Assembly: GCA_005808475.1 (NCBI GenBank)
Contig: SYLY01000273.1
Span: forward strand, 1-64,000
Length of the DNA stretch: 64,000 bases
Direction of reading: 5' to 3'
DNA from: Acidobacteriota bacterium
GTDB taxonomy: Bacteria > Acidobacteriota > Terriglobia > Bryobacterales > Bryobacteraceae
The notes under the pieces are model-generated. The model saw nothing but the letters and a program-made list of their open reading frames with translations, was not told where the DNA came from and did not search any database. Positions 16,971 through 26,549 of the stretch are shown here, in pieces (position 1 is the first letter of the stretch; each line of letters opens with the position of its first letter). The position numbers and the translations under genes were made by a program.

Positions 16971-19127
16971 ATGCGTAAGCTAGCACTTTGCCTGTTCGCC
17001 GCCTCGGCGTGGAGCGCCGATTGGACCGATTATCGCGGACCCGCCCGCGACGGCCGCTCCCCGGAAAAGAACCTGCCCTCCAAATGGGCCGTCAACGGCG
17101 AGAACTTTCTCTGGAAACAGCCCTATGGCGGCCGCTCGACGCCGATCGTCATGAACGGCCGGGTCTACGCGATCAACCCATCGGGCAAGGACGCCGGGCT
17201 TCAGGAACGGATCATGTGCTTCGACGCCTACACAGGCAAGGTTCTGTGGGAATACAAGTACAACGTCTACCACTCCGACGTTCCGCCGCACCGCATCGCG
17301 TGGGCGTCGCCGGCGGGCGATCCCGAGACCGGCAACGTGTACGTGTTCGGCGTGGGTGGAACGCTGCTCGCCCTGACGCGCGACGGCAAGAAGCTGTGGG
17401 AGCGCACCCTCTCCGAGGATTTCGGCATCGTCACCACCCACGGCGGCCGGACCGTGTCGCCGATCGTCGAAGGCGGAATGGTGATCATCAGCGGCATCAC
17501 CACCAGTTGGGGCGATCACGCCCGCGCCGGACACCGCTTCATGGCCTTCGACAAGCGCACCGGTGAGTGCCTCTACGTCAGCGTGCCGGGCGGCCGTCCG
17601 TTCGACACCACGTATTCGCCCATGTTCGTCACCGATAACGCGGGGACCAGGCTGATTGTCGCCGGCGGCGGCGATGGCACTGTCCACGCGATCAAACTCA
17701 ATACCGGCGAGCCCGTCTGGAAGTACTTCATGTCCAAGCGCGGCGTCAACACCGGCGTGGCCGTGCACTCGGGTAAAGTGATCGTGAGCCATTCGGAAGA
17801 GAATCTCGACACCAGTGAGATGGGGCTGCTCGCCGCCGTGGACCTCAATTCCAAAGGCGAGGTAAAGAAGGAGCAACTGAAGTGGGCGCTGGTCGGCCCG
17901 CAGATGGGCTTCTCCTCTCCCATCGTCGATGGCAACCGCCTTTACCAGATCGACAACGGCGCCAACCTGTTCGCCTACGACGTCGAAACGGGCAAGCAGA
18001 TCTGGAAGAAGAACCTCGGCACGCTGCAGAAAGCGTCCCCCGTGCTCGCCGACGGCAAACTGTACGTCGGCACCGAGAACGGCGTCTTCTACATCCTGAA
18101 GCCGGGCGCGGACGAATGCGAAGTGCTGAGCACGGTGAAGTTCTCCACCAGCGCCGAGGATATCGAACAGATTCTGGCGTCGGCCGCGATCTCCAACGGC
18201 ATCGTCTATTTCGTTTCGCAGAAGGCGATCTACGCGTTCGGCAAGAAGAACGTCACCCCGAGCGCGGCTCCGGCCGCGAAACCCGCCGCGCCTGGCGCTC
18301 CGGCGTTCGTGCTAGTGTCGCCCACCGACGTGGGATTGAAACCGGGCGAGAGCCTGCAACTTCGCGTCCGGGTCTACGACGCCAAGGCCAACTTCATCCG
18401 CGAGGAGAAGAACGCGAAGTTCGAACTGGCCGGACTGAAGGGTTCGGTGGACGCATCCGGCAAGTTCACCGCGCCCTCGGAGGCCCCCGGCCAAGCGGGG
18501 CTGATCAAGGCGGCAGCCGATGGAATCACCGGGCAGACGCGAGTCCGCGTTCTGCCGCCGGTCCCTGTCGCCGAGAATTTCGATTCCTTCCAGCCCGGAC
18601 CGCCACCCAGGCACTGGATCAACACCACCGGCAAGTACGAGGTTCGCGCCATGGAGAACAACAAGGTCCTGGCCAAACTGGCCGACAACCCGTTCACCAA
18701 GCGGGCGCGGTCGTTCTTCGGACAAAACAGCGAGCACGACTACACGATCGAGGCGGACGTGATGGCCACCGAGAAGCGCCGCCAAATGGGCGACGCCGGG
18801 GTGGTGGCGCAACGCTACCAGTTGGTGCTGTTCGGAAACCATCAGCGCATCGAACTCCAGCCGTGGCAGCCGGAAACCACGCGCACGGTGGTGAAGGAGT
18901 TCCAGTGGAAAAAGGATACATGGTACCGGCTCAAGTTGCGCGTGGAGAACCTTCCTGGCGGCCAGACCAAGGCCCAAGGCAAGGCATGGGCGGTGGGCGA
19001 GGCGGAACCGGCGGAGTGGCTGATCGAACGTGTCGACCCGACCGGCAACCGCCAGGGATCGCCCGGCGTCTATGCCGATGCGCCCTTCGAGGTCTTTTTC
19101 GATAACATCAAGGTGACGAGCAACTAA
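16971..19127 (+). CDS. Secreted PQQ-type beta-propeller with C-terminal jelly-roll
   Basis: The 718-residue protein is taken from ATG 16971, which gives a normal signal peptide (MRKLALCLFAASAWSADW); ATG 16950 is possible. Residues to about 430 form a quinoprotein-like propeller (TDYRGPARDGRSPEKNLPSK, then blades such as GKVLWEYKYNV and GEPVWKYFMSK). A Pro/Ala-rich linker (PAAKPAAPGAPAF) leads to an Ig-like segment (SPTDVGLKPGESLQLRVRVY) and a DUF1080/LamG-like jelly-roll at the end (HDYTIEADVMATE to FFDNIKVTSN). The PQQ-ligand residues of true dehydrogenases were not recognised, so an enzymatic role is uncertain. Its stop overlaps the next start by one base. Confidence 0.8.
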   Translation: MRKLALCLFAASAWSADWTDYRGPARDGRSPEKNLPSKWAVNGENFLWKQPYGGRSTPIVMNGRVYAINPSGKDAGLQERIMCFDAYTGKVLWEYKYNVYHSDVPPHRIAWASPAGDPETGNVYVFGVGGTLLALTRDGKKLWERTLSEDFGIVTTHGGRTVSPIVEGGMVIISGITTSWGDHARAGHRFMAFDKRTGECLYVSVPGGRPFDTTYSPMFVTDNAGTRLIVAGGGDGTVHAIKLNTGEPVWKYFMSKRGVNTGVAVHSGKVIVSHSEENLDTSEMGLLAAVDLNSKGEVKKEQLKWALVGPQMGFSSPIVDGNRLYQIDNGANLFAYDVETGKQIWKKNLGTLQKASPVLADGKLYVGTENGVFYILKPGADECEVLSTVKFSTSAEDIEQILASAAISNGIVYFVSQKAIYAFGKKNVTPSAAPAAKPAAPGAPAFVLVSPTDVGLKPGESLQLRVRVYDAKANFIREEKNAKFELAGLKGSVDASGKFTAPSEAPGQAGLIKAAADGITGQTRVRVLPPVPVAENFDSFQPGPPPRHWINTTGKYEVRAMENNKVLAKLADNPFTKRARSFFGQNSEHDYTIEADVMATEKRRQMGDAGVVAQRYQLVLFGNHQRIELQPWQPETTRTVVKEFQWKKDTWYRLKLRVENLPGGQTKAQGKAWAVGEAEPAEWLIERVDPTGNRQGSPGVYADAPFEVFFDNIKVTSN

Positions 19128-20545
19128 TGAAAACACGAATTCTCCTTTCCGGGTTCGCTCTTGCCGGCGCGGTGCTCGCCGCCGAGCCCGCCAACGGCGA
19201 TTGGCCCATGTGGGGCGGCACTCCCGACCGCAACATGGTCCGCAAGATGACGGGTCTGCCGAAGAATTGGGACGTCAACAAGAAGACCAACATCGCCTGG
19301 ATCTCGGCGCTCGGCTCGCAGACCTACGGCAACCCGACCATCGCCGGTGGCAAGGTGTTCGTCGGCACCAACAACGAAGGCATGCGCGATCCCAAGCAGC
19401 CCGGCGATCGCGGCGTGTTGATGGTGTTCCGCGAATCCGACGGCGAGTTCCTCTGGCAGCACACCAATGAGAAGCTGGCGGCCGGCCGCGTCAACGATTG
19501 GCCCTTCCAGGGCGTCGCCTCGTCGCCGGTGGTGGAGGGCGACAAGCTCTACTACGTGTCCAACCGCTGCGAACTGGTGGCGCTCGACACCGAAGGATTC
19601 ATGGACGGCGAGAACGACGGCCCGGTCAAGGACGAGAAGCTAACCGGCAAGCAAAACGCCGATGTCCTCTGGAAGCTCGACATGATGGAAGAGCTCGGCG
19701 TGTTTCCGCACAACCTGGCCAACGCTTCGCCGGTCATCTACGGCGACATCATCTATCTGATGACGGGCAACGGCCACGACGAGAGCCACGTGCACATTCC
19801 GTCGCCTCGCGCGCCCGCTCTGATCGCGGTGGACAAGAAGACCGGTAAGGTGCTGTGGGAAGACAACTCGGTGGGCGAAAAGATCCTGCACGGGCAGTGG
19901 TCGTCGCCCGCTGTCGGCACGATCGGCGGCGTGCTGCAGGTGATTTCTCCCCAGGGCGACGGCTGGATTCGCGGCTACGACGCCAAGTCCGGCAAGAAGC
20001 TGTGGGAGTTCGACAGCAATCCCAAGGACTCTGTGTGGCCCAAGAATCGCAACGAAGTGATCTCGACGCCCGTGGTTTACGAGGGCCTGGTGTACATCGC
20101 CAACGGGCAGGATCCCGAGCACGGAGAGGGCGTCGGCCATCTCTACTGCATTGATGGGGCCAAGCGCGGCGACATCACCAAGACCGGCCTCGTCTGGCAC
20201 TACGGAGACATCCGCCGCTCTATTTCGACCGGCGCGATCGCCGACGGCATTCTGTACTACGCCGACTTCTCGGGCTTCCTCCACGCGCTCGACGTCAAGA
20301 CGGGCAAGCCGTTTTGGAAACATGACATGCTGGCCGCCGTTTGGGGTTCGCCGATGGTGGTGGACGGGCGCGTGTTCCTCGGAGACGAGGACGGCGATGT
20401 CACGGTGCTCAAGCACGGCAAGACCAAGGAAGTGCTGTTCGAGACCAACATGGGAAGCTCGGTGTACAGCACCGTGGTGGCCGCCAACGGCTCGTTGTTC
20501 GTGACCAACCGCAACCAACTGATCCGAGTCGCCGAGAAGAAGTAG
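19127..20545 (+). CDS. Secreted PQQ-type beta-propeller protein (BamB-like fold)
   Basis: The 472-residue protein starts at the ATG sharing a base with the previous stop. A signal peptide (MKTRILLSGFALAGAVLAAE) precedes GDWPMWGGTPDRNMVRKMTG, the typical opening of these acidobacterial and planctomycetal propellers. Blades with A-(V/L)-D-xx-TGK-x-LW motifs follow, as in ALIAVDKKTGKVLWED and IRGYDAKSGKKLWEFD. It is periplasmic or extracytoplasmic. True PQQ-dependent catalysis is not shown by the sequence. Translational coupling to the larger propeller upstream and a 4-base gap to the DUF1592 protein suggest one electron-transfer or surface-degradation complex. Confidence 0.82.
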   Translation: MKTRILLSGFALAGAVLAAEPANGDWPMWGGTPDRNMVRKMTGLPKNWDVNKKTNIAWISALGSQTYGNPTIAGGKVFVGTNNEGMRDPKQPGDRGVLMVFRESDGEFLWQHTNEKLAAGRVNDWPFQGVASSPVVEGDKLYYVSNRCELVALDTEGFMDGENDGPVKDEKLTGKQNADVLWKLDMMEELGVFPHNLANASPVIYGDIIYLMTGNGHDESHVHIPSPRAPALIAVDKKTGKVLWEDNSVGEKILHGQWSSPAVGTIGGVLQVISPQGDGWIRGYDAKSGKKLWEFDSNPKDSVWPKNRNEVISTPVVYEGLVYIANGQDPEHGEGVGHLYCIDGAKRGDITKTGLVWHYGDIRRSISTGAIADGILYYADFSGFLHALDVKTGKPFWKHDMLAAVWGSPMVVDGRVFLGDEDGDVTVLKHGKTKEVLFETNMGSSVYSTVVAANGSLFVTNRNQLIRVAEKK

Positions 20546-20549
20546 CGGT

Positions 20550-22787
20550 ATGAGAGTGGCGATTCTGGCCGCGGTGGCGCTGCCGCTGGCCGCCGGGATT
20601 CATCCGCTGCTCACGCGCTATTGCGCCGGCTGCCATAACGCCAAGACCCGGACCGCGAGCGTCGTCCTCGACGAGCCGGGAGCGGTGTTCGACCTCGGGT
20701 TGTGGGAAGAGGTCGCGATCAATTTGAAAGGCGCGCGGATGCCGCCGGCGGGCGCGCCGCAGCCGTCGGCGCCGGATCGCGCCGCGCTTCTCGGCTGGGT
20801 CGACGCCGAGATTCAGCGCAAGGCGGGAGGGGTCCCCGGCGATCCCGGCCGCGTCACCGTGCGGCGGCTGAATCGCGCCGAGTACGACAATACGGTGCGC
20901 GATCTGCTGGGCGTCGTCGTCCGGCCCGCGGGCGACTTCCCCGCCGACGATTCCGGCTACGGTTTCGACAACATCGGCGACGTACTCACCGTGCCGCCCG
21001 TGCTGATGGAGAACTACATGCGCGCCGCCATGCGGCTCGCCGCCGCGGCGATTCCGCTCGGTCCCGCGCCCAAGCCCGCTCTCGAGAAGTACATCGCCGA
21101 CGTGGAGGAGCAGTCGCGGCGAGTCGAGGAGGACGACCCGAAAGGCTATCCCTTCGTCCCCGGCGCGTTCGAAGTCCGGCACCTGTTCCCCGTCGACGCC
21201 GAGTATGAACTCGTCGTGCGGGTGAAGGACCGGCGCAACACCGCGCGGACGGAAGTGCCGGTGCACATGTATCTGGACGGCCGCCGCGTCGCGACGTTCA
21301 CGGTGCAGGATGGCGAGTACTCCAAGGGCCACTTTTCCACGCGCCAGTTCGTCGCCGCCGGCGAGCACGCGATCCACGCGGAGTTCGACAAGAGCTACGT
21401 GAACGTCGAGGAGTGGAACGAGAAGCTCTACGGCAAGGCTCAGTTCCAGAAGGAGCGCCGCATCTTCGTGGACGGGCTCGACGTGGAAGGTCCCTACGCA
21501 TGGAAGCCGCGCGAGACGGCGGCGTGGAAGAACGTGTTCGTCTGTTCGCAGCACACCGCCGATTGCGCCGCGACGATCCTGCATCGCCTGGCGCGGCGCG
21601 CCTACCGCCGCGAGCCCACGCGCGACGAGGTCCGGAAACTGGTGGGTCTGGTCGAACTGGCGCGGTCGAAAGGCGATGGCTTCGAGGCAGGCATTCAGCT
21701 TGCGTTGCAGGCGATCCTGGTGTCGCCGAACTTTCTGTTTCGGGCCGAGGCCGATCCTGTCGCGGGTCCGCACGCGGTTTCGTCCGTGGAACTGGCGTCG
21801 CGGCTGTCGTACTTCCTGTGGTCGAGCATGCCCGACGACGAACTGCTCGAGGCGGATCTGGCGGCTCCGGAGATCCTGCGCGGGCAGGTCCGGCGCATGT
21901 TGCGCGATCCCAAGTCGTCCGCGCTGGCCCGGGATTTCGCCGGCCAGTGGCTGCAACTGCGGAACCTCGAAAAGGCGCAGCCCGATCCGGCGCTGTTTCC
22001 GGAGTTCACGCCGCATCTGCGCAAGTCGATGTCGCGGGAAAGCGAGATGTATTTCGACTACGTCGTGCGCGAGGATCGCCCGATTCTCGAGTTCCTGGAT
22101 TCGGACTACACGTTCCTCAACGCCCGGCTGGCGCGCCACTACGGGATCGAAGGCGTGAAGGGCCGCGAGATGCGTCTGGCGCGGCTGGCTTCCCGCGACC
22201 GCGGCGGGTTGATGACCCAGGCGAGCGTTCTGACCGTGTCGTCGTATCCCACGCGGACCTCGCCGGTGTTGCGAGGCCTGTGGGTGCTCGAGAACTTCCT
22301 CGCCGCGCCGCCGCCTCCGCCGCCCGCCGGCGTGCCGCGTCTGGACGAGACGAAGGTCAACCTCGACAAGCCGCTTCGCGTTCAGTTGCAACAGCACCGG
22401 AGCAATGCGGGTTGCGCCGTCTGCCACAACCGCATGGATGCCATCGGCTTCGGACTCGAGGCGTTCGACGCCATTGGCAAGGCGCGCACGCACGACGGAA
22501 AGTTCGAGGTCGACGCGTCGGGAGAGCTGCCCGGCGGGCGCCGGTTCGACGGTCCGGCGGGCTTGAAGCGGGTGCTCCTCGAAGACAAGGACGCGTTCGC
22601 GCGCGCGTTCACCGCCAAGCTGTTGACCTACGCCCTGGGCCGCGGGCTCGAACGGTCCGACAAGCCCACGGTCAACGCGATCGCGCGGGCCGCGGCCGCG
22701 AAAGAGTATCGATTCGCGGCGATCGTCGAGGAGATCGTGGGGAGCGCGCCGTTTCGCATGCGGCGCGCCGAAGGAGAGGCGAAATGA
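20550..22787 (+). CDS. DUF1592/DUF1588/DUF1585 protein with heme c motif
   Basis: The 745-residue secreted protein begins with a signal peptide (MRVAILAAVALPLAAG) and then CAGCH, a heme c site of the planctomycete cytochrome type. Domain order follows the family: DUF1587 (VTVRRLNRAEYDNTVRDLLG), DUF1595, DUF1592 (ASRLSYFLWSSMPDDELLEA), DUF1588 (GLMTQASVLTVSSYPTRTSP) and DUF1585 (GRGLERSDKPTVNAIA). A second motif, CAVCH, lies just before DUF1585. The biochemical role of these large proteins is unknown. They nearly always come with a DUF1552 partner, as here, where the next gene overlaps by 4 bases. Confidence 0.9.
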   Translation: MRVAILAAVALPLAAGIHPLLTRYCAGCHNAKTRTASVVLDEPGAVFDLGLWEEVAINLKGARMPPAGAPQPSAPDRAALLGWVDAEIQRKAGGVPGDPGRVTVRRLNRAEYDNTVRDLLGVVVRPAGDFPADDSGYGFDNIGDVLTVPPVLMENYMRAAMRLAAAAIPLGPAPKPALEKYIADVEEQSRRVEEDDPKGYPFVPGAFEVRHLFPVDAEYELVVRVKDRRNTARTEVPVHMYLDGRRVATFTVQDGEYSKGHFSTRQFVAAGEHAIHAEFDKSYVNVEEWNEKLYGKAQFQKERRIFVDGLDVEGPYAWKPRETAAWKNVFVCSQHTADCAATILHRLARRAYRREPTRDEVRKLVGLVELARSKGDGFEAGIQLALQAILVSPNFLFRAEADPVAGPHAVSSVELASRLSYFLWSSMPDDELLEADLAAPEILRGQVRRMLRDPKSSALARDFAGQWLQLRNLEKAQPDPALFPEFTPHLRKSMSRESEMYFDYVVREDRPILEFLDSDYTFLNARLARHYGIEGVKGREMRLARLASRDRGGLMTQASVLTVSSYPTRTSPVLRGLWVLENFLAAPPPPPPAGVPRLDETKVNLDKPLRVQLQQHRSNAGCAVCHNRMDAIGFGLEAFDAIGKARTHDGKFEVDASGELPGGRRFDGPAGLKRVLLEDKDAFARAFTAKLLTYALGRGLERSDKPTVNAIARAAAAKEYRFAAIVEEIVGSAPFRMRRAEGEAK

Positions 22788-24130
22788 TCGTTACCGGAAA
22801 GCATCTTTCGAGAAGGACGTTGTTGCGGGGAGCGGGAGCCGCGATCGGCCTGCCGTTTCTCGACGCGATGGTTCCGGCGCTGGCGGCGCCGTCGAAATCC
22901 CGCGGCGCAGGCGCGGTGCGGCTCGCCGTCCTCTACGTCCCGAACGGCATCGTGATGAACGGCTGGACGCCCGCCGCCGAGGGCCGCGAGTTCGAACTGC
23001 GCCGCGCCGCCGAGCCGCTTGCGCCGTTCAAGGACAGCCTGTTGATGATCTCCGGCCTGGCGCACAACAACGGCCGCGCGCTCGCCGACGGTCCCGGCGA
23101 TCATGCCCGCGCCGCGGCCAGCTATCTCACCGGCGTGCATCCGCGCAAGACGGCCGGGGCCGATATCCGGAACGGAATCTCGTTCGACCAGATCGCCGCC
23201 AACCACGTGGGCAAGGCGGTGCGGTTTCCGTCGCTCGAACTCGGACTCGAAAAGACGGGCAGCGTGGGCAACTGCGATTCCGGCTACAGTTGCGCCTACA
23301 CGAACAATCTCGCGTGGCGCAACGATACCGCGCCACTGCCGCCGGAGGCCAGCCCGCGCATGGTGTTCGAGCGGCTGTTCGGCGCGGCCGAGGGGCCGAT
23401 GGACCCGGCTTCGCAAGAGAAGCGCCGTCTCTATTCGAAAAGCATCCTCGACCTGGCCCGGGAGGACACGGCGCGGTTGCGCGGCGGACTCGGCCCCACC
23501 GACCGGCGCAAGCTCGACGAGTACCTCTACTCGGTGCGCGAGATCGAGAAGCGCATCGAAAGCGCCGCGCGCACCGAGGCTCCGGCGGGGCTCGAGAAAC
23601 CGTCCGGCGTTCCAGTGGACTACGCCGAGCACGCCCGCCTGGTGTTCGACCTGGTGACCGCCGCCTTCCAGGCCGATCTCACGCGCGTCGTGACCGTGAT
23701 GATGGGCCGAGAGGGCAGTAACCGCACCTATCGCGAGATCGGCGTCTCCGACGCCCATCACGGTCTGACGCACCACAAGGGCGACCCCGAAAAGATCGAG
23801 AAGATCGCCCGCATCAACCGCTATCACGTGGAGCAGTTCGCGTATCTGCTGGGGAAACTGCGCGCGTCCGCCGACGGAGACGCGAACCTGCTCGACCGCT
23901 CGATGATCCTCTACGGATCGGGAATCAGCGACGGCAACCGGCACGACCATCACGATCTGCCCGCGGTGGTCGCCGGAAGCGCCAACGGAGCGCTGGTCAC
24001 CGGGCGCCACCTGCGGTATCCGCAAGAGACGCCGGCGACGAACCTGTTCCTGTCGATGCTGCACCGCATGGGCGTGCCAGCCGAGTCGATCGGCGACAGC
24101 AGCGGCAAGCTGGAACTGGCGGGCGTATAA
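22784..24130 (+). CDS. DUF1552 family Tat-exported protein
   Basis: The 448-residue protein starts at the ATG overlapping the DUF1592 stop. A twin-arginine signal is clear (HLSRRTLLRGAGAAIGLPFLDAM). The body matches DUF1552: LYVPNGIVMNGWTP, then GISFDQIAANHVG, SYSCAYTNNLAWRNDTAPLP-like stretches and the C-terminal LLDRSMILYGSGISDGNRHDH. The family is an alkaline-phosphatase-superfamily relative (DUF1501-like) of unknown activity. Tat export suggests folding with a cofactor in the cytoplasm. It is the standard partner of the DUF1592 protein. Confidence 0.9.
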   Translation: MIVTGKHLSRRTLLRGAGAAIGLPFLDAMVPALAAPSKSRGAGAVRLAVLYVPNGIVMNGWTPAAEGREFELRRAAEPLAPFKDSLLMISGLAHNNGRALADGPGDHARAAASYLTGVHPRKTAGADIRNGISFDQIAANHVGKAVRFPSLELGLEKTGSVGNCDSGYSCAYTNNLAWRNDTAPLPPEASPRMVFERLFGAAEGPMDPASQEKRRLYSKSILDLAREDTARLRGGLGPTDRRKLDEYLYSVREIEKRIESAARTEAPAGLEKPSGVPVDYAEHARLVFDLVTAAFQADLTRVVTVMMGREGSNRTYREIGVSDAHHGLTHHKGDPEKIEKIARINRYHVEQFAYLLGKLRASADGDANLLDRSMILYGSGISDGNRHDHHDLPAVVAGSANGALVTGRHLRYPQETPATNLFLSMLHRMGVPAESIGDSSGKLELAGV

Positions 24131-24131
24131 T
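24126..24131 (+). promoter_or_regulatory. TATAAT box before the second DUF1552 gene
   Basis: A perfect TATAAT overlaps the stop of the first DUF1552 gene, 23 bases before ATG 24155; GGGGAGG follows at 24136-24142. No good -35 box is seen. It may give the second gene its own promoter. Confidence 0.45.
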
Positions 24132-24154
24132 GTCCGGGGAGGATCACTAGTTTC

Positions 24155-25447
24155 ATGAACCACTCGCTTTCGCGGCGGACGTTTCTTCGCGGCATCGGCC
24201 TGGGCGGCTCCGCCGTGCGGATCGGTTTGCCGCCCCTGGCCGCGATGTTCAACACGAACGGCACCGCCTACGCGGGCGCTCCCGCCGCGATGCCGCGCCG
24301 GTTCGTGTTCTGGTTCAACGGGAACGGCATCCCCGAGAAGTACTGGAGTCCCCGCGAGACGGGCGCGGACTTCCAGTTCACCGCCTGCCTGAATCCGCTC
24401 GCGCCCTATCGTGGCGACATCCATATCGTGACCGGTCTGGACAGTCCCGCCGCGCGCGTGCCGCAGCCGGGCAACAGCCACTATCCGTCGATGAGCGCGC
24501 TGATCTCCGGCCAGCCGTTCACCGGCCGCGGCGCGGGCGGCCCCTCGTTCGATCAGGCGATCGCGCGCAAGATCGGCGAGGAGACGCGATTCCGCTCGCT
24601 ACAGATTGGCGTGTCGCAGGAGTCTTTCGGCGAGGCGATCCAGCGCAACATGAGTTGGGCCGATCGCGATCGTCCTCTTCCGCCGGAGATGCTGCCGCAC
24701 AAGCTGTTCGACCGGCTGTTCGGCAAGAAGGAAAGCTCCTGGGTCGACCGCCAGACGAGCATCCTCGACACGGTTCGCGAGGAAGCCGCCACGCTCGCCG
24801 GCACGTTGGGCGGCGGCGACAAGGCGCGGCTCGACGAGTACCTGTCGTCGGTGCGCGACGTGGAGCGCGCGATCGCCAGCCTTCCGCCGGAATACCGCAC
24901 CGTGGTCGAGCGGCCGTCCGAGGGCGGCGACCTTCGGGACTGGCCCCGCATCGCCAAGCTCCAAAGCGACCTGCTGGTGCACGCGCTGGCGAGCGGCCAA
25001 ACTCGCGTCGCGTCGTATATGCTCACCAAGTGCCAGGGGTTGTCGCGATTCCCGTGGCTGGGCCACACCTCGCAGCGGCATCACGAGTACACGCACGGGC
25101 AAGTGGAGACGCCGCGCGGCATCCGGATCCTGCGCGACATCTGCCGCTGGCACGTGGAGGAGTTCGCGTATCTGGTCGGGAAGCTCAAAGCGACGCCGGA
25201 GGGCGCGGGCAATCTGCTCGACAACACGGCGCTGTTATACGTCCACGAGCACGCCGAGGCCAACGCCCACAAGAACAACAATCTCGCGGTGCTGCTGGCG
25301 GGCCATGCGGGCGGGCTGAAGACGGGCCTCCACACACGCACCACCGGCACGCTTGGCGATCTGTATTCGACGCTCGCCGAAGAGTGCGTGGGAGCGCGGA
25401 TCGGAGCGTTCCCGACGTTCGAAAAGAAACTGAACGCGATCGTCTGA
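24155..25447 (+). CDS. Second DUF1552 family Tat-exported protein
   Basis: The 430-residue protein has the Tat signal [20 protein letters not shown] and the same body plan as its neighbour ([53 protein letters not shown]-type tail replaced by [15 protein letters not shown]). The two paralogues differ widely in sequence, so this is not a recent tandem duplication. A ribosome binding site, GGGGAGGA, lies 13 bases upstream. It closes the propeller/DUF1592/DUF1552 cluster and converges with the GIY-YIG gene, from which it is separated by 4 bases. Confidence 0.88.
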   Translation: MNHSLSRRTFLRGIGLGGSAVRIGLPPLAAMFNTNGTAYAGAPAAMPRRFVFWFNGNGIPEKYWSPRETGADFQFTACLNPLAPYRGDIHIVTGLDSPAARVPQPGNSHYPSMSALISGQPFTGRGAGGPSFDQAIARKIGEETRFRSLQIGVSQESFGEAIQRNMSWADRDRPLPPEMLPHKLFDRLFGKKESSWVDRQTSILDTVREEAATLAGTLGGGDKARLDEYLSSVRDVERAIASLPPEYRTVVERPSEGGDLRDWPRIAKLQSDLLVHALASGQTRVASYMLTKCQGLSRFPWLGHTSQRHHEYTHGQVETPRGIRILRDICRWHVEEFAYLVGKLKATPEGAGNLLDNTALLYVHEHAEANAHKNNNLAVLLAGHAGGLKTGLHTRTTGTLGDLYSTLAEECVGARIGAFPTFEKKLNAIV

Positions 25448-25451
25448 TCGA

Positions 25452-26549
25452 TCAGCCCAGTTCGAGCTGCATCTGCCGCGACTTGCCCGACGCCGTCCGC
25501 GAAATCGCATTGACCAGCTTCCGGTAGGGGACCTGCCCCCAATCGTCGATCGTCAGCCACTCCCCATCCCGCCAACTCGAAAAGTACCACTTGGCGAGGA
25601 GAGCCAAATGATCCTGCCGCAACGGCAGCGACGGCTTGGGCATTTCCAGTTCCTCCACAACGCCGCGTAACCGTTTGTCTAGCGGCTCGGCCAGGCCCGG
25701 CGCCACGCTGAACGGACGTCCCCCCAGCCAGCAGCCGCCGCGCAGGAACCACAGAACCACGTGCAAGGGCTCGTTCGACGGCGTGACGGCCACACCGTGC
25801 AGCGTCGTCACGTCGCGGGCCAGATCCCCGCCCAGCTTCACGATCGATTCGATCTGCCCGTGCCGCGCATGCTGGCGTTGCGCCTCCTCGAAGTCGAGAT
25901 TGCCGCTCGACCGGTCGCGCGCGGCGGCGGCGCTTTCGAGCAGATTCGCTCCGCGCGTGGACAGGAACTCGCGGACGCGCCCCGCTTCCGACGCGTACTC
26001 GCCCGCGGTCACCGCTTCCTGGCACGGACGCAGGCACATCCGCATCTCGCCATAAATGCAGCCCGGGTGCCCGGGTTCCGGCCGCAGGTCGTCCTGGCAG
26101 CGGCGGAGCTGGAACAGCTCGAGCGCCCGCGCCTCGAACTGATCGGCCGCGGCGCGCGTCGGGAACGGTCCGTAAAAAACCGCCTTGGCGCCGGAGAATC
26201 GCGCGGTGACGTAGGTGCGCGGAAACTCGTTGTGCAGCGCCAGCTTGACGTACGGCGGCTTGGGAAGCTTCAGAACGCGGGAATACGAATCGGGAAAGTG
26301 CCGTCGCGCCAGCGAGTACGACACCAGCCACTGCTCCAGCTTGGAAGGCGCCGGCCAGTATTCGATGCGCTCGGCTTGCGCGGCGAGGTTCCACTTTTCG
26401 AACAGCCGCTTCAGGCGCCGCCGCAGGATGTTGGTGCGTCCCAGGTACGGTTCTCCGCCCTTTGGCCAGATCATGTACACGGCGGGTCCGCCCGGCAGCG
26501 ACTCCGGATTCCCATCCGGCGGGAAAATCAGTGGCTCGGGCGGAACCAT
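25452..26549 (-). CDS. UvrC-like GIY-YIG protein without the C-terminal nuclease half
   Basis: The 365-residue protein starts with a GIY-YIG domain (PAVYMIWPKGGEPYLGRTN, followed by ILRRRLKRLF). A cysteine cluster comes next: RRCQDDLRPEPGHPGCIYGE with MRMCLRPC, the four-cysteine arrangement that in UvrC binds an Fe-S cluster. It lacks the RNase H-like endonuclease and HhH domains of full UvrC (about 600 residues); the last 100 residues are of unknown type. Cho is a shorter single-incision homologue but has a different C-terminus. A DNA-incision or structure-specific repair role is likely. Its start overlaps the 3' end of the aldo/keto reductase gene by 22 bases. Confidence 0.75.
   Translation of the reverse strand: MVPPEPLIFPPDGNPESLPGGPAVYMIWPKGGEPYLGRTNILRRRLKRLFEKWNLAAQAERIEYWPAPSKLEQWLVSYSLARRHFPDSYSRVLKLPKPPYVKLALHNEFPRTYVTARFSGAKAVFYGPFPTRAAADQFEARALELFQLRRCQDDLRPEPGHPGCIYGEMRMCLRPCQEAVTAGEYASEAGRVREFLSTRGANLLESAAAARDRSSGNLDFEEAQRQHARHGQIESIVKLGGDLARDVTTLHGVAVTPSNEPLHVVLWFLRGGCWLGGRPFSVAPGLAEPLDKRLRGVVEELEMPKPSLPLRQDHLALLAKWYFSSWRDGEWLTIDDWGQVPYRKLVNAISRTASGKSRQMQLELG

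Noticed and set aside
22784-25447. Recent tandem duplication of DUF1552 genes
   Set aside because: The two proteins share only the family outline and differ widely in sequence, so the pair is old.
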